A stretch of DNA of 64,000 nucleotides from an uncultured Kordia sp. (GCF_947496985.1 NZ_CANMEZ010000001.1:1029566-1093565); one strand, 5' to 3'. Positions 35,141-44,441 are shown, counted from the first letter of the stretch. Notes: a model not told the origin generated them from the letters alone. Numbers and translations are program-made.

Positions 35141-35651
35141 AACTAAATAATGCTTTCAATTCTGTAGCTTCATCTGGTTTCATCTTTCCAGCTAATACTA
35201 AACTCAATTGACGTCTGCGCAATGCACCGTCAAAACGTTCTTTTTCTAGCTTAGTTTCAGGAACTAATTCTGGAATTCGTACAGGTCGTCCCGTATCATC
35301 TACAGCAACAAATGTATAAATAGCTTCATTGGCTTTATCGCGCAGACCAGATTCACGATCTTCAATCCAAACATCAATATAAATCTCCATAGACGATTTA
35401 AAAGCTCTTGAAATATTTGCTTCTACCGTAACTACGCTTCCTACCGGAATAGAACGATTGAACGCTACATGATTCACAGAAGCCGTTACTACAATTCTTC
35501 TAGAATGTCTACGTGCGGCAATACTTGCAGCTCTATCCATTCGAGCTAACAATTCGCCACCAAATAAATTATTTAACGGATTTGTCTCACTTGGTAATAC
35601 CAAGTCAGTCATAATTGTTTTCGATGATTTAGGATGTTTTGTTTCCATCAT
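35139..35651 (-). CDS. Acyl-CoA thioesterase (hot-dog fold)
   Basis: A 170-residue hot-dog thioesterase of the YciA/BFIT type. NPLNNLFGGELLARMDRAAS carries the conserved Asn/Gly/Asp region of the active site, and VNHVAFNRSIPVGSVVTVEA is the second family motif. It cleaves acyl-CoA to fatty acid and CoA in the cytoplasm. The start is ATG 35651 or the next codon at 35648; a -7 box lies just upstream. Confidence 0.9.
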   Translation of the reverse strand: MMETKHPKSSKTIMTDLVLPSETNPLNNLFGGELLARMDRAASIAARRHSRRIVVTASVNHVAFNRSIPVGSVVTVEANISRAFKSSMEIYIDVWIEDRESGLRDKANEAIYTFVAVDDTGRPVRIPELVPETKLEKERFDGALRRRQLSLVLAGKMKPDEATELKALFS

Positions 35652-35662
35652 TACATTTTTTG

Positions 35663-35670
35663 CAAAGGTA
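35663..35670 (-). promoter_or_regulatory. -7 promoter box (TACCTTTG) of the thioesterase gene
   Basis: Read on the minus strand, TACCTTTG matches TAnnTTTG. A transcript would begin only a few bases before the start codon, so the mRNA may be nearly leaderless. Confidence 0.5.
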
Positions 35671-35746
35671 CATAGATTCGTATTCTAGGACGTTAAAAAA
35701 TAGAATTAATTACAGAAACCATGGAAGTTTTACACATGTAAATTAA

Positions 35747-36163
35747 CTAAAAAGAAAATAATCTATTTGTATCAACATCAACTCTTATAACACCAGATTT
35801 TGGATACAATAACCTGAACCCTTCATCCTCAAGTAAAGATGCTGAAAATTCATAGTTTTTTGATTTAATAACTAGTTTGTTTGTACGAATTACACGCCAA
35901 AAAGGAACTTTATAATCGATAGTATCAATTGAATAGTGTTCTGCAATTTTTTTCAGCGCATTTCCTGTTCGCATTGGGCATGCAACATCGGTGTCAAAAT
36001 CGTTTGCCAAACGTTTAGAGAGTGTATCTATTGTTGCTATAGATCCTCTAGGAATTGTTTTTACAAGTGCTGTAATGGTTTCTATGGAAGGATGCAACAT
36101 AGTCCCTTTTCCATAAAATTTCTCCATTTTGGATGGAATAGTTACTATTTTAGAAGGAATCAT
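35747..36163 (-). CDS. ATL/MGMT-like DNA-binding-domain protein
   Basis: A 138-residue protein. From about residue 30, VKTIPRGSIATIDTLSKRL, GNALKKIAEH, VPFWRVIRTNK and ASLLEDEGF follow the order of the winged-helix DNA-binding domain of O6-alkylguanine transferases and alkyltransferase-like proteins. The PCHR active-site Cys is absent (VPFWRVI in its place), so at best it binds DNA and has no transferase activity. It overlaps the membrane protein gene by 4 nt in an operon with a sigma factor. The assignment is by pattern only. Confidence 0.55.
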   Translation of the reverse strand: MIPSKIVTIPSKMEKFYGKGTMLHPSIETITALVKTIPRGSIATIDTLSKRLANDFDTDVACPMRTGNALKKIAEHYSIDTIDYKVPFWRVIRTNKLVIKSKNYEFSASLLEDEGFRLLYPKSGVIRVDVDTNRLFSF

Positions 36164-36597
36164 TTTTCGTATTTTTTATAAAGTTTAGAGGCGATCCAAG
36201 TACCTACAATCATTTCTAACCAACTTAATGGCAATGTTACCCAAAGCATATTCCATTCAGCCAATCCCATATTTGCTGTTGCAATCCAAAAGATCACAAA
36301 AATGGCTAACCATAGGATAGTTCCTGAAGCTAAAACGGAACGATTAGAATATCCAAAAACACGCGAGTACAACCAAAAGAAAAAAACAAGAATAGCTGTT
36401 AATAACGTATCCCAAAATCCCCAAATAGCAAAAATGGATACATCTATATCCGCAATACCTGATTTATGATCAAAAAATGATTGTGTACTAGGTACAACGA
36501 ATATGAAATAACGGAAAATCTCTGAAATGTGAATCCAAATACTCGTTAATAAAGTGATGGTAATAAAATGTTTAAAGTTGAATTTTTCGAGGGTCAT
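36160..36597 (-). CDS. Small four-helix membrane protein in a sigma factor operon
   Basis: A 145-residue protein with four predicted helices (about 10-33, 53-76, 88-106, 113-137). No family recognised. It starts 2 nt after the sigma factor gene and its stop overlaps the start of the ATL-like gene. The position suggests a regulator of the sigma factor or a target of the same signal, but no anti-sigma motif is visible. Confidence 0.7.
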   Translation of the reverse strand: MTLEKFNFKHFITITLLTSIWIHISEIFRYFIFVVPSTQSFFDHKSGIADIDVSIFAIWGFWDTLLTAILVFFFWLYSRVFGYSNRSVLASGTILWLAIFVIFWIATANMGLAEWNMLWVTLPLSWLEMIVGTWIASKLYKKYEK

Positions 36598-36599
36598 GT

Positions 36600-37406
36600 T
36601 TAGGTAAATGTTATGGTTTGTTGTAATTTTTTAAAGATTGCTTTAGGCGCTTCAACTTTAGGTACAGAACGATAAATCTCAATGGACTTTTCTAGTTTAT
36701 CCAATCGTCCAATTAAATCAATACTGCGTTGTGAAAAACCTGCAAATCGTAAATCTTTTGGATTAATAATTTTTTGATCAATCAGGAAATCAATCTTTTT
36801 CTTGCAACGACAAGGATTTCTAGGATTCGCCAATCCACATTTGTTATTTAAAAAGTTGCGAATTTTAGTCCTTGATCGTGATAGTTTCTTCCTGAAATTA
36901 TCAGAAGTAATCTCCATAATTTCGGAACCTTCTACGCTATTAAACTCAAGAATTTCCGATAGTATATATACCATTCTATCAACAGGATTCAAGCAAAGTA
37001 GTAAGCCTTGTGTGCAACTTACTTTTACTTCTTCTTCTAGCAGCGAGAGTTCGCCTTCATTGGAAGCATATTTTACCATATTGGAATGTCCATTATCAAT
37101 TAATTTTGCATATTCTTCAAAAGGCATTGCAAATTCTTTGGCTTTTTTACTTTTATAGGTTACTAAATAATTTGTCGCAACTCTATATACCCAAGTAGTA
37201 AACTTACTTTTATGATTGTATGTGCTCAGATGCGTGATGACTTTGATGAGTATTTCTTGTGTAGCATCTTCAGCGTCTTGTGGATAAAGCAACATTTTTA
37301 AGGATAAGTTGTAGATATAATCCTGAATGTTCAAAGCGATTGCTTCCAACGACTTCCTATCACCTGCATTTGCTTTTTGTGCTAAAACTTCTAAAGTATC
37401 TTTCAT
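36600..37406 (-). CDS. RNA polymerase sigma factor with Cys-rich C-terminal extension
   Basis: A 268-residue sigma-70 family protein. Region 2 is clear (LYPQDAEDATQEILIKVITH, FTTWVYRVATNYLV) and region 4 is a diverged helix-turn-helix (VEGSEIMEITSDNFRKKLSR). A C-terminal extension (about 190-268) contains CGLANPRNPCRCKKK, a three-Cys cluster that could bind metal or sense redox state, and PEVEAP-like tails. That extension is longer than in typical ECF factors (about 160-190 residues). It is first in a three-gene operon with a membrane protein and an ATL-like protein. Confidence 0.85.
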   Translation of the reverse strand: MKDTLEVLAQKANAGDRKSLEAIALNIQDYIYNLSLKMLLYPQDAEDATQEILIKVITHLSTYNHKSKFTTWVYRVATNYLVTYKSKKAKEFAMPFEEYAKLIDNGHSNMVKYASNEGELSLLEEEVKVSCTQGLLLCLNPVDRMVYILSEILEFNSVEGSEIMEITSDNFRKKLSRSRTKIRNFLNNKCGLANPRNPCRCKKKIDFLIDQKIINPKDLRFAGFSQRSIDLIGRLDKLEKSIEIYRSVPKVEAPKAIFKKLQQTITFT

Positions 37407-37475
37407 ATCTATTTATTTAGACATGGAAAAGATACAAAGTGTGACAACTTAAATAAAAATTGTTTTGTATAACAT

Positions 37476-37506
37476 AAAAAAAGACCGCTATAAAAGCAGT
37501 CTTTTT
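37476..37506 (-). terminator. Intrinsic terminator of the SPOR-domain gene
   Basis: On the minus strand AAAAGACTGCT (37505-37495) pairs with AGCGGTCTTTT (37489-37479) around TTTAT with one mismatch, then runs into T's. It lies 24 nt past the stop at 37530. Confidence 0.75.
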
Positions 37507-37529
37507 AAATATATAATGTATTAAAAATT

Positions 37530-38486
37530 TTATTCTGTAACTAACAACCAAGCTTCTGGAGCTTCTGTTTGTTTAATTTTTGCTAATGCTTCACTAGCTT
37601 CTTCACGTGTTGAAAAACTTGCATATGATACTTGATGTAAACCATATCTGTTTTTTCCTAACAACTCAGCTTCAAAACCATTGGCTTGTAACTGTGAAAT
37701 TTTAGTATGTGCATTTTCTTCAATTCGGAAAGCACCGGCAACTACATGATAGTTTTTAACTTCTTTAGCAACTTGTAAGGTGATTGAAGGCAATTCTACA
37801 GGATTGTTCCCGAAAAATGTTGCTTGCTGAATGTAATTATGAATAGATTCTTGAGCTTTACTTTGTTCTGCAACTTGTTGTTGTGATTGATATTCTCTAA
37901 AACCAAATACACTTGCGCTAAAAATAATAGCGGCTGCGGCTGCATATTTCCATGGAAAGCGAAACCCTTTGCGTTCTTCTTCCTCAGTAGCAACTAAAGG
38001 AATTACAGGTATTTCTTCTTCTACTGTAACTAACTCTGAAACTTCTTCTTTAGTAGTTTCTACAACTCTTGTAACTTCAGAAGAAACAAAAGAAGACAAT
38101 CCAAAAGATGAGGTTAAATAGTTTAAATGATACGAAGGTTCAAATTGAATGTTTCCTTCAGTGTTTAAAGACAAATCACCAATGTTTTCAAGCGAAACAA
38201 TTTCCTTATTTTCTAAGTTTTGTTTCCATGAAGCAACTTCTTTTTGCACTTTTTTCAATATACTCTCATATTCTTTTCCAGTAACATCAGCAATGTGCTT
38301 TACGAGCAATCCATCATTAGATGAAAGTTGCACATTAAAAGATACTACTTTTGATGGTGGATAAAATGCATTGGTGGTATGATGTACTTGTGCTCCTTTT
38401 CGTTGCGTTAAAAAAGCACCGAACTCAGGAATCATTACACATTCATATCTATATAAAAGGTCGCTTATGTATTTGTCTAATCTCAT
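37530..38486 (-). CDS. HU/CCDC81-like plus SPOR domain envelope protein
   Basis: A 318-residue protein. The N-terminal part (about 1-125: LDKYISDLLYRYECVMIPEF, GAFLTQRKGA) matches the bacterial CCDC81/HU-like domain of Bacteroidota. A membrane helix follows at about 175-195 (FPWKYAAAAAIIFSASVFGF). The C-terminal SPOR domain (about 240-318, KNYHVVAGAFRIEENAHTKI) binds denuded peptidoglycan at division sites. The protein thus joins a cytoplasmic HU-like domain to the wall; the link to DNA is only suggested. A -7 box TAACTTTG lies a few bases upstream (38492-38499). Confidence 0.82.
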   Translation of the reverse strand: MRLDKYISDLLYRYECVMIPEFGAFLTQRKGAQVHHTTNAFYPPSKVVSFNVQLSSNDGLLVKHIADVTGKEYESILKKVQKEVASWKQNLENKEIVSLENIGDLSLNTEGNIQFEPSYHLNYLTSSFGLSSFVSSEVTRVVETTKEEVSELVTVEEEIPVIPLVATEEEERKGFRFPWKYAAAAAIIFSASVFGFREYQSQQQVAEQSKAQESIHNYIQQATFFGNNPVELPSITLQVAKEVKNYHVVAGAFRIEENAHTKISQLQANGFEAELLGKNRYGLHQVSYASFSTREEASEALAKIKQTEAPEAWLLVTE

Positions 38487-38960
38487 TAAAACAAAGTTAG
38501 AAAAAATATAAAACCAATGAAGTATCGGCGTAACTTTTTATTAACATTTAAAAACGCTGTAACTTTGATAGCTACATGTTAGCTTGCTATTCCACTGAAA
38601 AATAATTGATTTCAGTATGCGAAAACTTCTATAATTTATTGAACTCGATCAAATATTATATTATAAAAACACGACTTATCATTTTTTTTAATATTAATTT
38701 CTTACAATAGTTACACCCAGAATTTCTAATAAAAGGACTTACTTTAATAAAAGATTCAACCTATGGAAAATGGATCAATAGAAAAATGTATTCAGGAAAA
38801 ACCATAATGTTGATGGTTTCCAACAGTCAAAATAATGAGCAGAAAGTTGGTTCGTATTCTTCTTCTTAAAAATACAATCCTTTATGATATTAAAATGAAG
38901 TGAAACTAAGGCTGATTTTGAAAAAAATCCTGTAACTTTAGTTTTGAAAATCAAAATTAT
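38487..38960. other. Divergent gap; possible gene remnant
   Basis: A 474-bp AT-rich region between the divergent SPOR-domain and dprA genes. TAACTTTG (minus, 38492-38499) serves the SPOR gene. On the plus strand, the frame from 38711 to 38869 is open for 52 codons and includes KDSTYGKWINRK, but it has no good start or known match; it may be a worn gene end. The dprA promoter occupies 38917-38946. Confidence 0.4.
38917..38946 (+). promoter_or_regulatory. dprA promoter (TTTG-N18-TAGTTTTG)
   Basis: TTTG (38917-38920) as the -33 element, an 18-nt spacer and TAGTTTTG (38939-38946) as the -7 box give the best full match to the Bacteroidota promoter pattern in the window. The leader to ATG 38961 is short. 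Confidence 0.65.
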
Positions 38961-40067
38961 ATGAATTCTGAACAAGAATTAATTTATATATTGGCGCTTC
39001 AAAAAACAACCAATATAGGTGATGTTATTGCAAAAAAACTCATTAAACATTGTGGAAGCGCGGAAGCTGTGTTAAAAGAGAAGAAGCAAAATTTACTCAA
39101 AATAGACGGAATTGGAACACAAGTTTTAGCTAATATTAAAGATGGTAAAAATCTAAGATTGGCTGAAGCCGAATTGCAATTCATCCAAAAAGAAAATATA
39201 CAAACGCATTATTTTTTAGACGAAAGCTATCCAAAACGTTTATTACATTGTGCCGACGGACCAATTTTATTATTTCAAAAAGGAAATGCAGATTTAAATG
39301 CTGTCAAAATGATCAGTATTGTTGGAACACGAAAAGCAACAACTTATGGATCTCAATTTTGTGAAAAATTAATTGAAGAATTAGCCGTTTTACGACCAAC
39401 CATTGTTTCAGGCTTTGCTTACGGAATTGATATTGTTGCACAGCGTGCAGCGGTGAAGAATAATATTCCAACAGTTGGTTGTTTGGCACATGGTTTAAAT
39501 CAAATATACCCAAAAGTACACCAACGTTTTATGCCCGCTGTCGAAGAAAATGGTGGTTTTGTTACTGATTTTTGGAGTACTTCAAATCCAGATAGAGAAA
39601 ATTTCCTAAAGCGAAATCGTTTAATAGCAGGAATGACGCAAGCGACTATTGTTATTGAATCGGCTGAAAAAGGTGGAAGTTTGGTTACAGCGCATATTGC
39701 CAATTCATACAATAGAGATGTGTTTGCAGTCCCAGGAAGAGTTGGCGATTCGCAAAGTATTGGTTGTAATAATTTGATAAAACAACAACGTGCACATTTG
39801 CTTACTTCCGCTGCAGACATTGTATATCTTTTAGGATGGGATTTAAACGAAGCGATTCAAAAACCTGTGCAAAAACAATTGTTTATAGAACTTAATACAG
39901 AAGAACAATCAATTTATTCACATTTACAAACACAAGGGCAAACCATGTTAGATAGTATTGCGTTGGCATGTAAATTACCAATTCAAAAAGTAGCACCTAT
40001 TTTATTACAAATGGAAATGAAAGGCGTTGTAAAACCATTACCAGGAAAAGTATTTGAGGCTGTGTAA
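38961..40067 (+). CDS. dprA: DNA-processing protein DprA
   Basis: A 368-residue protein with a helix-hairpin-helix-like N-terminus (NIGDVIAKKLIKHCGSAEAV) and the Rossmann-like DprA core (about 105-300: ISIVGTRKATTYG, SGFAYGIDIVAQRAA, NRLIAGMTQATIVIESAEKG). The C-terminal winged-helix DML1-like end is also seen. DprA loads RecA onto incoming single-stranded DNA during transformation. Length and motif order are standard. Confidence 0.95.
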   Translation: MNSEQELIYILALQKTTNIGDVIAKKLIKHCGSAEAVLKEKKQNLLKIDGIGTQVLANIKDGKNLRLAEAELQFIQKENIQTHYFLDESYPKRLLHCADGPILLFQKGNADLNAVKMISIVGTRKATTYGSQFCEKLIEELAVLRPTIVSGFAYGIDIVAQRAAVKNNIPTVGCLAHGLNQIYPKVHQRFMPAVEENGGFVTDFWSTSNPDRENFLKRNRLIAGMTQATIVIESAEKGGSLVTAHIANSYNRDVFAVPGRVGDSQSIGCNNLIKQQRAHLLTSAADIVYLLGWDLNEAIQKPVQKQLFIELNTEEQSIYSHLQTQGQTMLDSIALACKLPIQKVAPILLQMEMKGVVKPLPGKVFEAV

Positions 40068-40105
40068 ATAGACCTTTTTTAAATAAAGAGTAGGTAAAAT
40101 CTATA

Positions 40106-40780
40106 CTAAAAACTATTTAATACTCCTTTTTTTAAACGAACACTTATCGGGATTTCATAATCACCAATAATAATTTGATTTTCTACAATTGCATCTACCT
40201 TATATTTTGATACAATGTATGATTTGTGTGTTTGAATAAAATGATCTTGAGGTAATTGATCTTTAAAACTCTTTAAAGACATTTGTGTAATAATGGTCTC
40301 TTTTTGAGTGATTACTTTGATATAATTTTGCAGAGCTTGTGCAAATAAAATATCATTGATATCTACTTTTTTAAGCTGTTTTTCACTTTTTAAGAATAAA
40401 ACGTCATTTTCACTTTTATGAAGAAGGTAGTTATTTACTTTATGAACTGCTTTTAAAAAACGATTAAATGAAATAGGCTTGATTAAATAATCCAAAACAT
40501 TATAAGAAAAACTCTCCAAAGCATATTCTTCATATGCAGTTGTCATAATCACCGAAGGAGGTTTTTTTAAACTTTTTAACCAATCAATACCAGATAGTAA
40601 AGGCATATTGATGTCTAAAAAAATCAAATCAATATGATTTTTTTCTAAATAGTGATTTGCTTGCAAAGCATTTTTACACAAAGCAATAACATGTAAAAAT
40701 GAAATTTCGTTGCAATAATCAGCAATACCTGCTCTGGCAATAGGTTGGTCATCAATAATTAAGCAGTTGAGTTGTTTCAT
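40106..40780 (-). CDS. LytTR response regulator
   Basis: A 224-residue regulator. The receiver domain (1-120) has IDDQP, the phospho-acceptor in LIFLDINMPLLSG (Asp about residue 56) and a Thr/Ala-Lys end. The LytTR domain (about 125-222) binds DNA. It overlaps no gene but is 8 nt after the kinase gene, its obvious partner. Confidence 0.92.
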   Translation of the reverse strand: MKQLNCLIIDDQPIARAGIADYCNEISFLHVIALCKNALQANHYLEKNHIDLIFLDINMPLLSGIDWLKSLKKPPSVIMTTAYEEYALESFSYNVLDYLIKPISFNRFLKAVHKVNNYLLHKSENDVLFLKSEKQLKKVDINDILFAQALQNYIKVITQKETIITQMSLKSFKDQLPQDHFIQTHKSYIVSKYKVDAIVENQIIIGDYEIPISVRLKKGVLNSF

Positions 40781-40788
40781 TTTTACTA

Positions 40789-41808
40789 TTATAAACGAAT
40801 GGATAAATTTACATTAAAAGTATTGTTGTTTGTATTGATATCGAGTTGATGCGTATCAGGATATAATAAAGATAAACGTTTTTGCACATTACTCAATCCA
40901 ATCCCATTTGTTATATTTTCATTGCCTGAAAGATCAAAGCTGTTTCTAATAATTAGTGTAAGTGTTTTATTTATCTCTTTAACTTTTATCGAAATTAAAT
41001 TAGTGCTTCCATCAATATAATTACTACAATGCTTAAAAGCATTTTCAACAAAAGGAATCAATAATAATGGTGCAATTTTTATGGCTGGATTTTCTGCTTC
41101 AATCACATAATCTAATCGAATATCTGAACCTCTATTTGTTTCTTCAATTTTGATATACTTTAGAATGTAATCCAATTCTTTTTCTAGTAAAATATGTGTG
41201 TTGCTTTCATACAATTGATAGCGTAACAACTCTGAAAACTGATGTAGCGTTTCTTTTGCTAAGTCATTATCTTTTCCAATTAAATGATACACGTTGTTGA
41301 TACTATTAAACAAAAAATGAGGATTCAATTGTGCCTTTAAATATTTCAATTCAGATTTGTATGTTTCTTCTAAAAGCTTTTGTTTTACTTTTTCAGACTT
41401 TCTAAACGCTAACTTCAACGCATAATAAAAACCGGCAATGGTATATATTACATGCACCATAATACTACTTATAAAACCACATAAGTAAGGTTTGTTGATA
41501 GTGTAAACATCATATAGAATACTATCAAAATATGACTCGAGCAGTGAAATTACAATTATAATAGTGATTGTAATTATATAAAAATTCACCTTTTTTTTCT
41601 GTTGGTATACTTTTGTGTGAAGCCAAAAAACTTGTAAATAAAACAAAGCGGCATTAAAAAATAAACCGTACATATACGCATGCGTAAGACTTCCATCTGA
41701 AGCAGAAAAACCATTCCAATTAAAATCTGATCCAAACGCAACCAGCCAATAATTAAATAACCAAAATATAAGATGTCCTACTATAACGGGTAGATTGGAT
41801 GGCTTCAT
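40789..41808 (-). CDS. Sensor histidine kinase of the LytS type
   Basis: A 339-residue kinase with four membrane helices (about 5-160) and the His-kinase region LKAQLNPHFLFNSINNVYHL (phospho-acceptor His in NPHF). The ATPase domain has NAFKHCSNYIDG (N box) and the GIGLSNVQKRLSLLY G box. The pair resembles LytS/LytR regulators of envelope or quorum signals; the signal is unknown. Confidence 0.9.
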   Translation of the reverse strand: MKPSNLPVIVGHLIFWLFNYWLVAFGSDFNWNGFSASDGSLTHAYMYGLFFNAALFYLQVFWLHTKVYQQKKKVNFYIITITIIIVISLLESYFDSILYDVYTINKPYLCGFISSIMVHVIYTIAGFYYALKLAFRKSEKVKQKLLEETYKSELKYLKAQLNPHFLFNSINNVYHLIGKDNDLAKETLHQFSELLRYQLYESNTHILLEKELDYILKYIKIEETNRGSDIRLDYVIEAENPAIKIAPLLLIPFVENAFKHCSNYIDGSTNLISIKVKEINKTLTLIIRNSFDLSGNENITNGIGLSNVQKRLSLLYPDTHQLDINTNNNTFNVNLSIRL

Positions 41809-42020
41809 GTTAAAAAATTTAACACAAAGAAACGTATAATTAATCTATTTAACACTTACTGTAACGTTGATCCTCAGATATGCAACGCTTGTCAACTTAA
41901 TATTTTTTAAGATGCTCTTTTCTGTTGTTTTGTCTAGTAAAGTATAGCACTTTATCAATCAAAAATAAGCAAACAACGAAAGAACACTATGCGCTTTCGT
42001 ATAAAAAAATGAATGTAGTA

Positions 42021-42875
42021 ATGAAAAAAATAAATGTAATTCTAGGAGCACTATTTGCACTTTTCATCTTGTCTTGTAGTTCGGACAATAATAATGATGA
42101 CAATGACCTTACGATATCGGAGGAAATCAAAGATTTAATTTATTTCAACGGAAATGAAAAAGCTAATACAGTTGTAATTAATATACAATCGGGATCTGAT
42201 ATAGAATTGGTAGCAGATGAGGTTGATTTTTTACGTCAGAATTTAATTGATACCAATTCCTTACTTGTTACTGTACATCAAGCACAAACGTTAAATCCAA
42301 CCCTTGTTGATGGTGACGATATTTCACTTAATGAGGCAACTGCTATTAATATTGAAACTGTAGACATTCTATCCAGAGTTATTACATATTTCAAGGAACA
42401 AGGGCGCACGGTCCATATTTTTGGAGAGTCATTTGGAGCTTTTGTTACACAAGAACTTATTGCTGAAAAGGGGATGAATATTGCTGATAATTATTTAATT
42501 ATGATCGGTAGATTAGATATGAATGATGTTATATGGCAAGGACTTTTAGAAAGAAGGTATGGATATTTTGAAAACGGAATCACACCAATTTTAGAAGATG
42601 AAGTAGCCGTAGATAATATTGAAAGAAATTTAGTGATGTTAGCAGCAGAGTTTGCCAGTAATAAGTACACGCAAAAATTAAATCAATTTCAAGACTTGTC
42701 TAAAATTACCTATATCTATGGAAAAGCGGATGAAGCAGTAGGTCGCCTTACAGAAAGTGAAGTTCAATTTTTAGCTTCTAGAAATGCAAATATCATAGTT
42801 GGTGAAGGCAATCATGACGAAACATTAAACCAGTTTATTTTTCAAGGTTTTGAAGAAGCATTTGGGATAGAATAA
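42021..42875 (+). CDS. Alpha/beta-hydrolase-like lipoprotein
   Basis: A 284-residue lipoprotein with lipobox FILSCSSD (Cys about residue 18) and an Asn/Asp-rich linker (SDNNNDDNDL). FGESFGAFVTQELI is a nucleophile elbow (GESFG), YIYGKADEAVG fits the acid loop and GNHDETLNQF could carry the catalytic His. Start ATG 42021 is preferred over ATG 42009 and the upstream frame because it begins the signal peptide directly. It is first of three plus-strand genes for envelope proteins. Confidence 0.72.
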   Translation: MKKINVILGALFALFILSCSSDNNNDDNDLTISEEIKDLIYFNGNEKANTVVINIQSGSDIELVADEVDFLRQNLIDTNSLLVTVHQAQTLNPTLVDGDDISLNEATAINIETVDILSRVITYFKEQGRTVHIFGESFGAFVTQELIAEKGMNIADNYLIMIGRLDMNDVIWQGLLERRYGYFENGITPILEDEVAVDNIERNLVMLAAEFASNKYTQKLNQFQDLSKITYIYGKADEAVGRLTESEVQFLASRNANIIVGEGNHDETLNQFIFQGFEEAFGIE

Positions 42876-42927
42876 TTCTACTTTTTAAATCTTTCTAAAA
42901 AAACAATCGTTTGAACCTTATCAAGTT

Positions 42928-43644
42928 ATGATGAACACAAAATGCCTCTTTTTAATCCTTACTCTTTCTGTGTCAACGGTCTTTTCTCAAACAGAAACAA
43001 ATTCTATGCTCAAAAAAAATAGCTTAGAATTTTCAACAGGCTATACTTTTGGAGTTTTAAAAAACTTAGCATTTGCGCCTGTTTCTCAGTATGATTATAC
43101 TGCTGTGCATTATCAATTCAGTTACACACGGATTACGAAACGTGAAAAGTTGTTTCAAGTAGAATTCAATTATTTGAATTCAGCATTAGAATCAGACATA
43201 ATTCCAGAACCTGATCCGGAATACTCAAAGTTAATTTTGAATATTTCTTCCTTAAAAAGAATCCATCATAAAAATAAACTCACTATTCATTTAGGTTTAC
43301 AATCGCAAACTAATGTTTCTTCCTATTATGAATGGAAGTATTATGATTTTCAACAAAAATTTGGAATTGCAGCGCATTTCAACTATAAAATAAATAACAA
43401 ACAATCGCTTTCTTCTAAAGTAACAATTCCAATCATACTTTGGAGAACGTCCACATTTGAAGAAAACTTTTATTCTTTAGGTAAATACCAAAGTGTTTTA
43501 TGGAATACGACATATAAGTATGCACTTTCTAAACATTTTGATGTAAAAGCTAGATATAGTTTCAATTATGATAGACTCCAAATACCGAGTGCATACCAAG
43601 AATTGCAACATCAAATAAACCTTGGAATTAACTTTAATTTTTAA
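42928..43644 (+). CDS. Outer-membrane-like beta-rich protein, unknown
   Basis: A 238-residue protein with a signal peptide (LFLILTLSVSTVFSQ). The rest alternates polar and hydrophobic residues with many Tyr/Phe and ends in LGINFNF, the aromatic terminus typical of barrels inserted by BamA. No family is recognised. It lies between a hydrolase-like and an M23 lipoprotein gene with gaps of 52 and 2 nt. Confidence 0.65.
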   Translation: MMNTKCLFLILTLSVSTVFSQTETNSMLKKNSLEFSTGYTFGVLKNLAFAPVSQYDYTAVHYQFSYTRITKREKLFQVEFNYLNSALESDIIPEPDPEYSKLILNISSLKRIHHKNKLTIHLGLQSQTNVSSYYEWKYYDFQQKFGIAAHFNYKINNKQSLSSKVTIPIILWRTSTFEENFYSLGKYQSVLWNTTYKYALSKHFDVKARYSFNYDRLQIPSAYQELQHQINLGINFNF

Positions 43645-43646
43645 TT

Positions 43647-44372
43647 ATGAAACATATAAAATTAGTACTAATAACCTTGTGTATAGTAAGCATGGCAGCG
43701 TGTACAGATGCTTTAATTGGAGATGAAGGAAAACTAGATGAAGATATCTATTTAAATTATAAAACAATTACCGCATTAGAATTACCTTTTGATGAAGAAT
43801 GGTTTGTTGTTAATGGTGGAAAAACACATAGGGAAGGAGCACATCATTTTATCAATCGTGGTGGAGGCGAACGCTATGCTATTGATTTTTTGATTGTAGA
43901 AGATACAATCGTTGGTGACGGAACTATTAGAAAAATACATTATTCAGGAGATTGGAAGCAGAATGAAAATCATTACTGTTTTGGTAAACGTTTAAATGCT
44001 CCTGGGAATGGAAAAGTGGTAAAAATTGTAAATGATGTTGAAGATAATTTGCCGGGAAATAAGAATAGAGATCAACCAGGAGGAAATTATATTCAGATTG
44101 ATCATTTAAATGGAGAAACTTCCATATTAGCCCATTTAAAAAAAGGATCAATTATAGTTGCTGTAGGCGATATTGTTGTCAAAGGACAAGAAATAGGAAA
44201 AGCTGGAAATAGTGGTTCTTCTGATGTACCTCATTTACATTATCAATTACAAGGAACATCGGGCGATTTGGAATGGTTAGGACTTCCTGCCCAATTCCTC
44301 AATTATTATGAAGATGATATACTTGTAGGACTTGGAGAACCGATTAGAGGTCAAATAGTGAAAAAAAATTAA
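43647..44372 (+). CDS. M23 metallopeptidase lipoprotein
   Basis: A 241-residue lipoprotein with lipobox SMAACTDA (Cys about residue 19). The LytM/M23 fold shows RYAIDFLI (zinc-ligand Asp), NYIQIDHLNGETSILAHLKK and the HxH motif in PHLHYQL near residue 195, with an earlier His in THREGAHHF. All zinc ligands seem present, so it is probably active on peptidoglycan or peptide cross-links. It starts 2 nt after the barrel-like gene. Confidence 0.88.
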   Translation: MKHIKLVLITLCIVSMAACTDALIGDEGKLDEDIYLNYKTITALELPFDEEWFVVNGGKTHREGAHHFINRGGGERYAIDFLIVEDTIVGDGTIRKIHYSGDWKQNENHYCFGKRLNAPGNGKVVKIVNDVEDNLPGNKNRDQPGGNYIQIDHLNGETSILAHLKKGSIIVAVGDIVVKGQEIGKAGNSGSSDVPHLHYQLQGTSGDLEWLGLPAQFLNYYEDDILVGLGEPIRGQIVKKN

Positions 44373-44441
44373 CTTATGTTTAGATTGTATTACAGGTAAC
44401 AATAATGATCTCATATCGTCATTAGTATAAATACTATAATT

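Noticed and set aside
38775..38975. 66-codon minus-strand open frame across the dprA promoter
   Set aside because: It covers the -33/-7 boxes and the dprA start; no protein features are seen.
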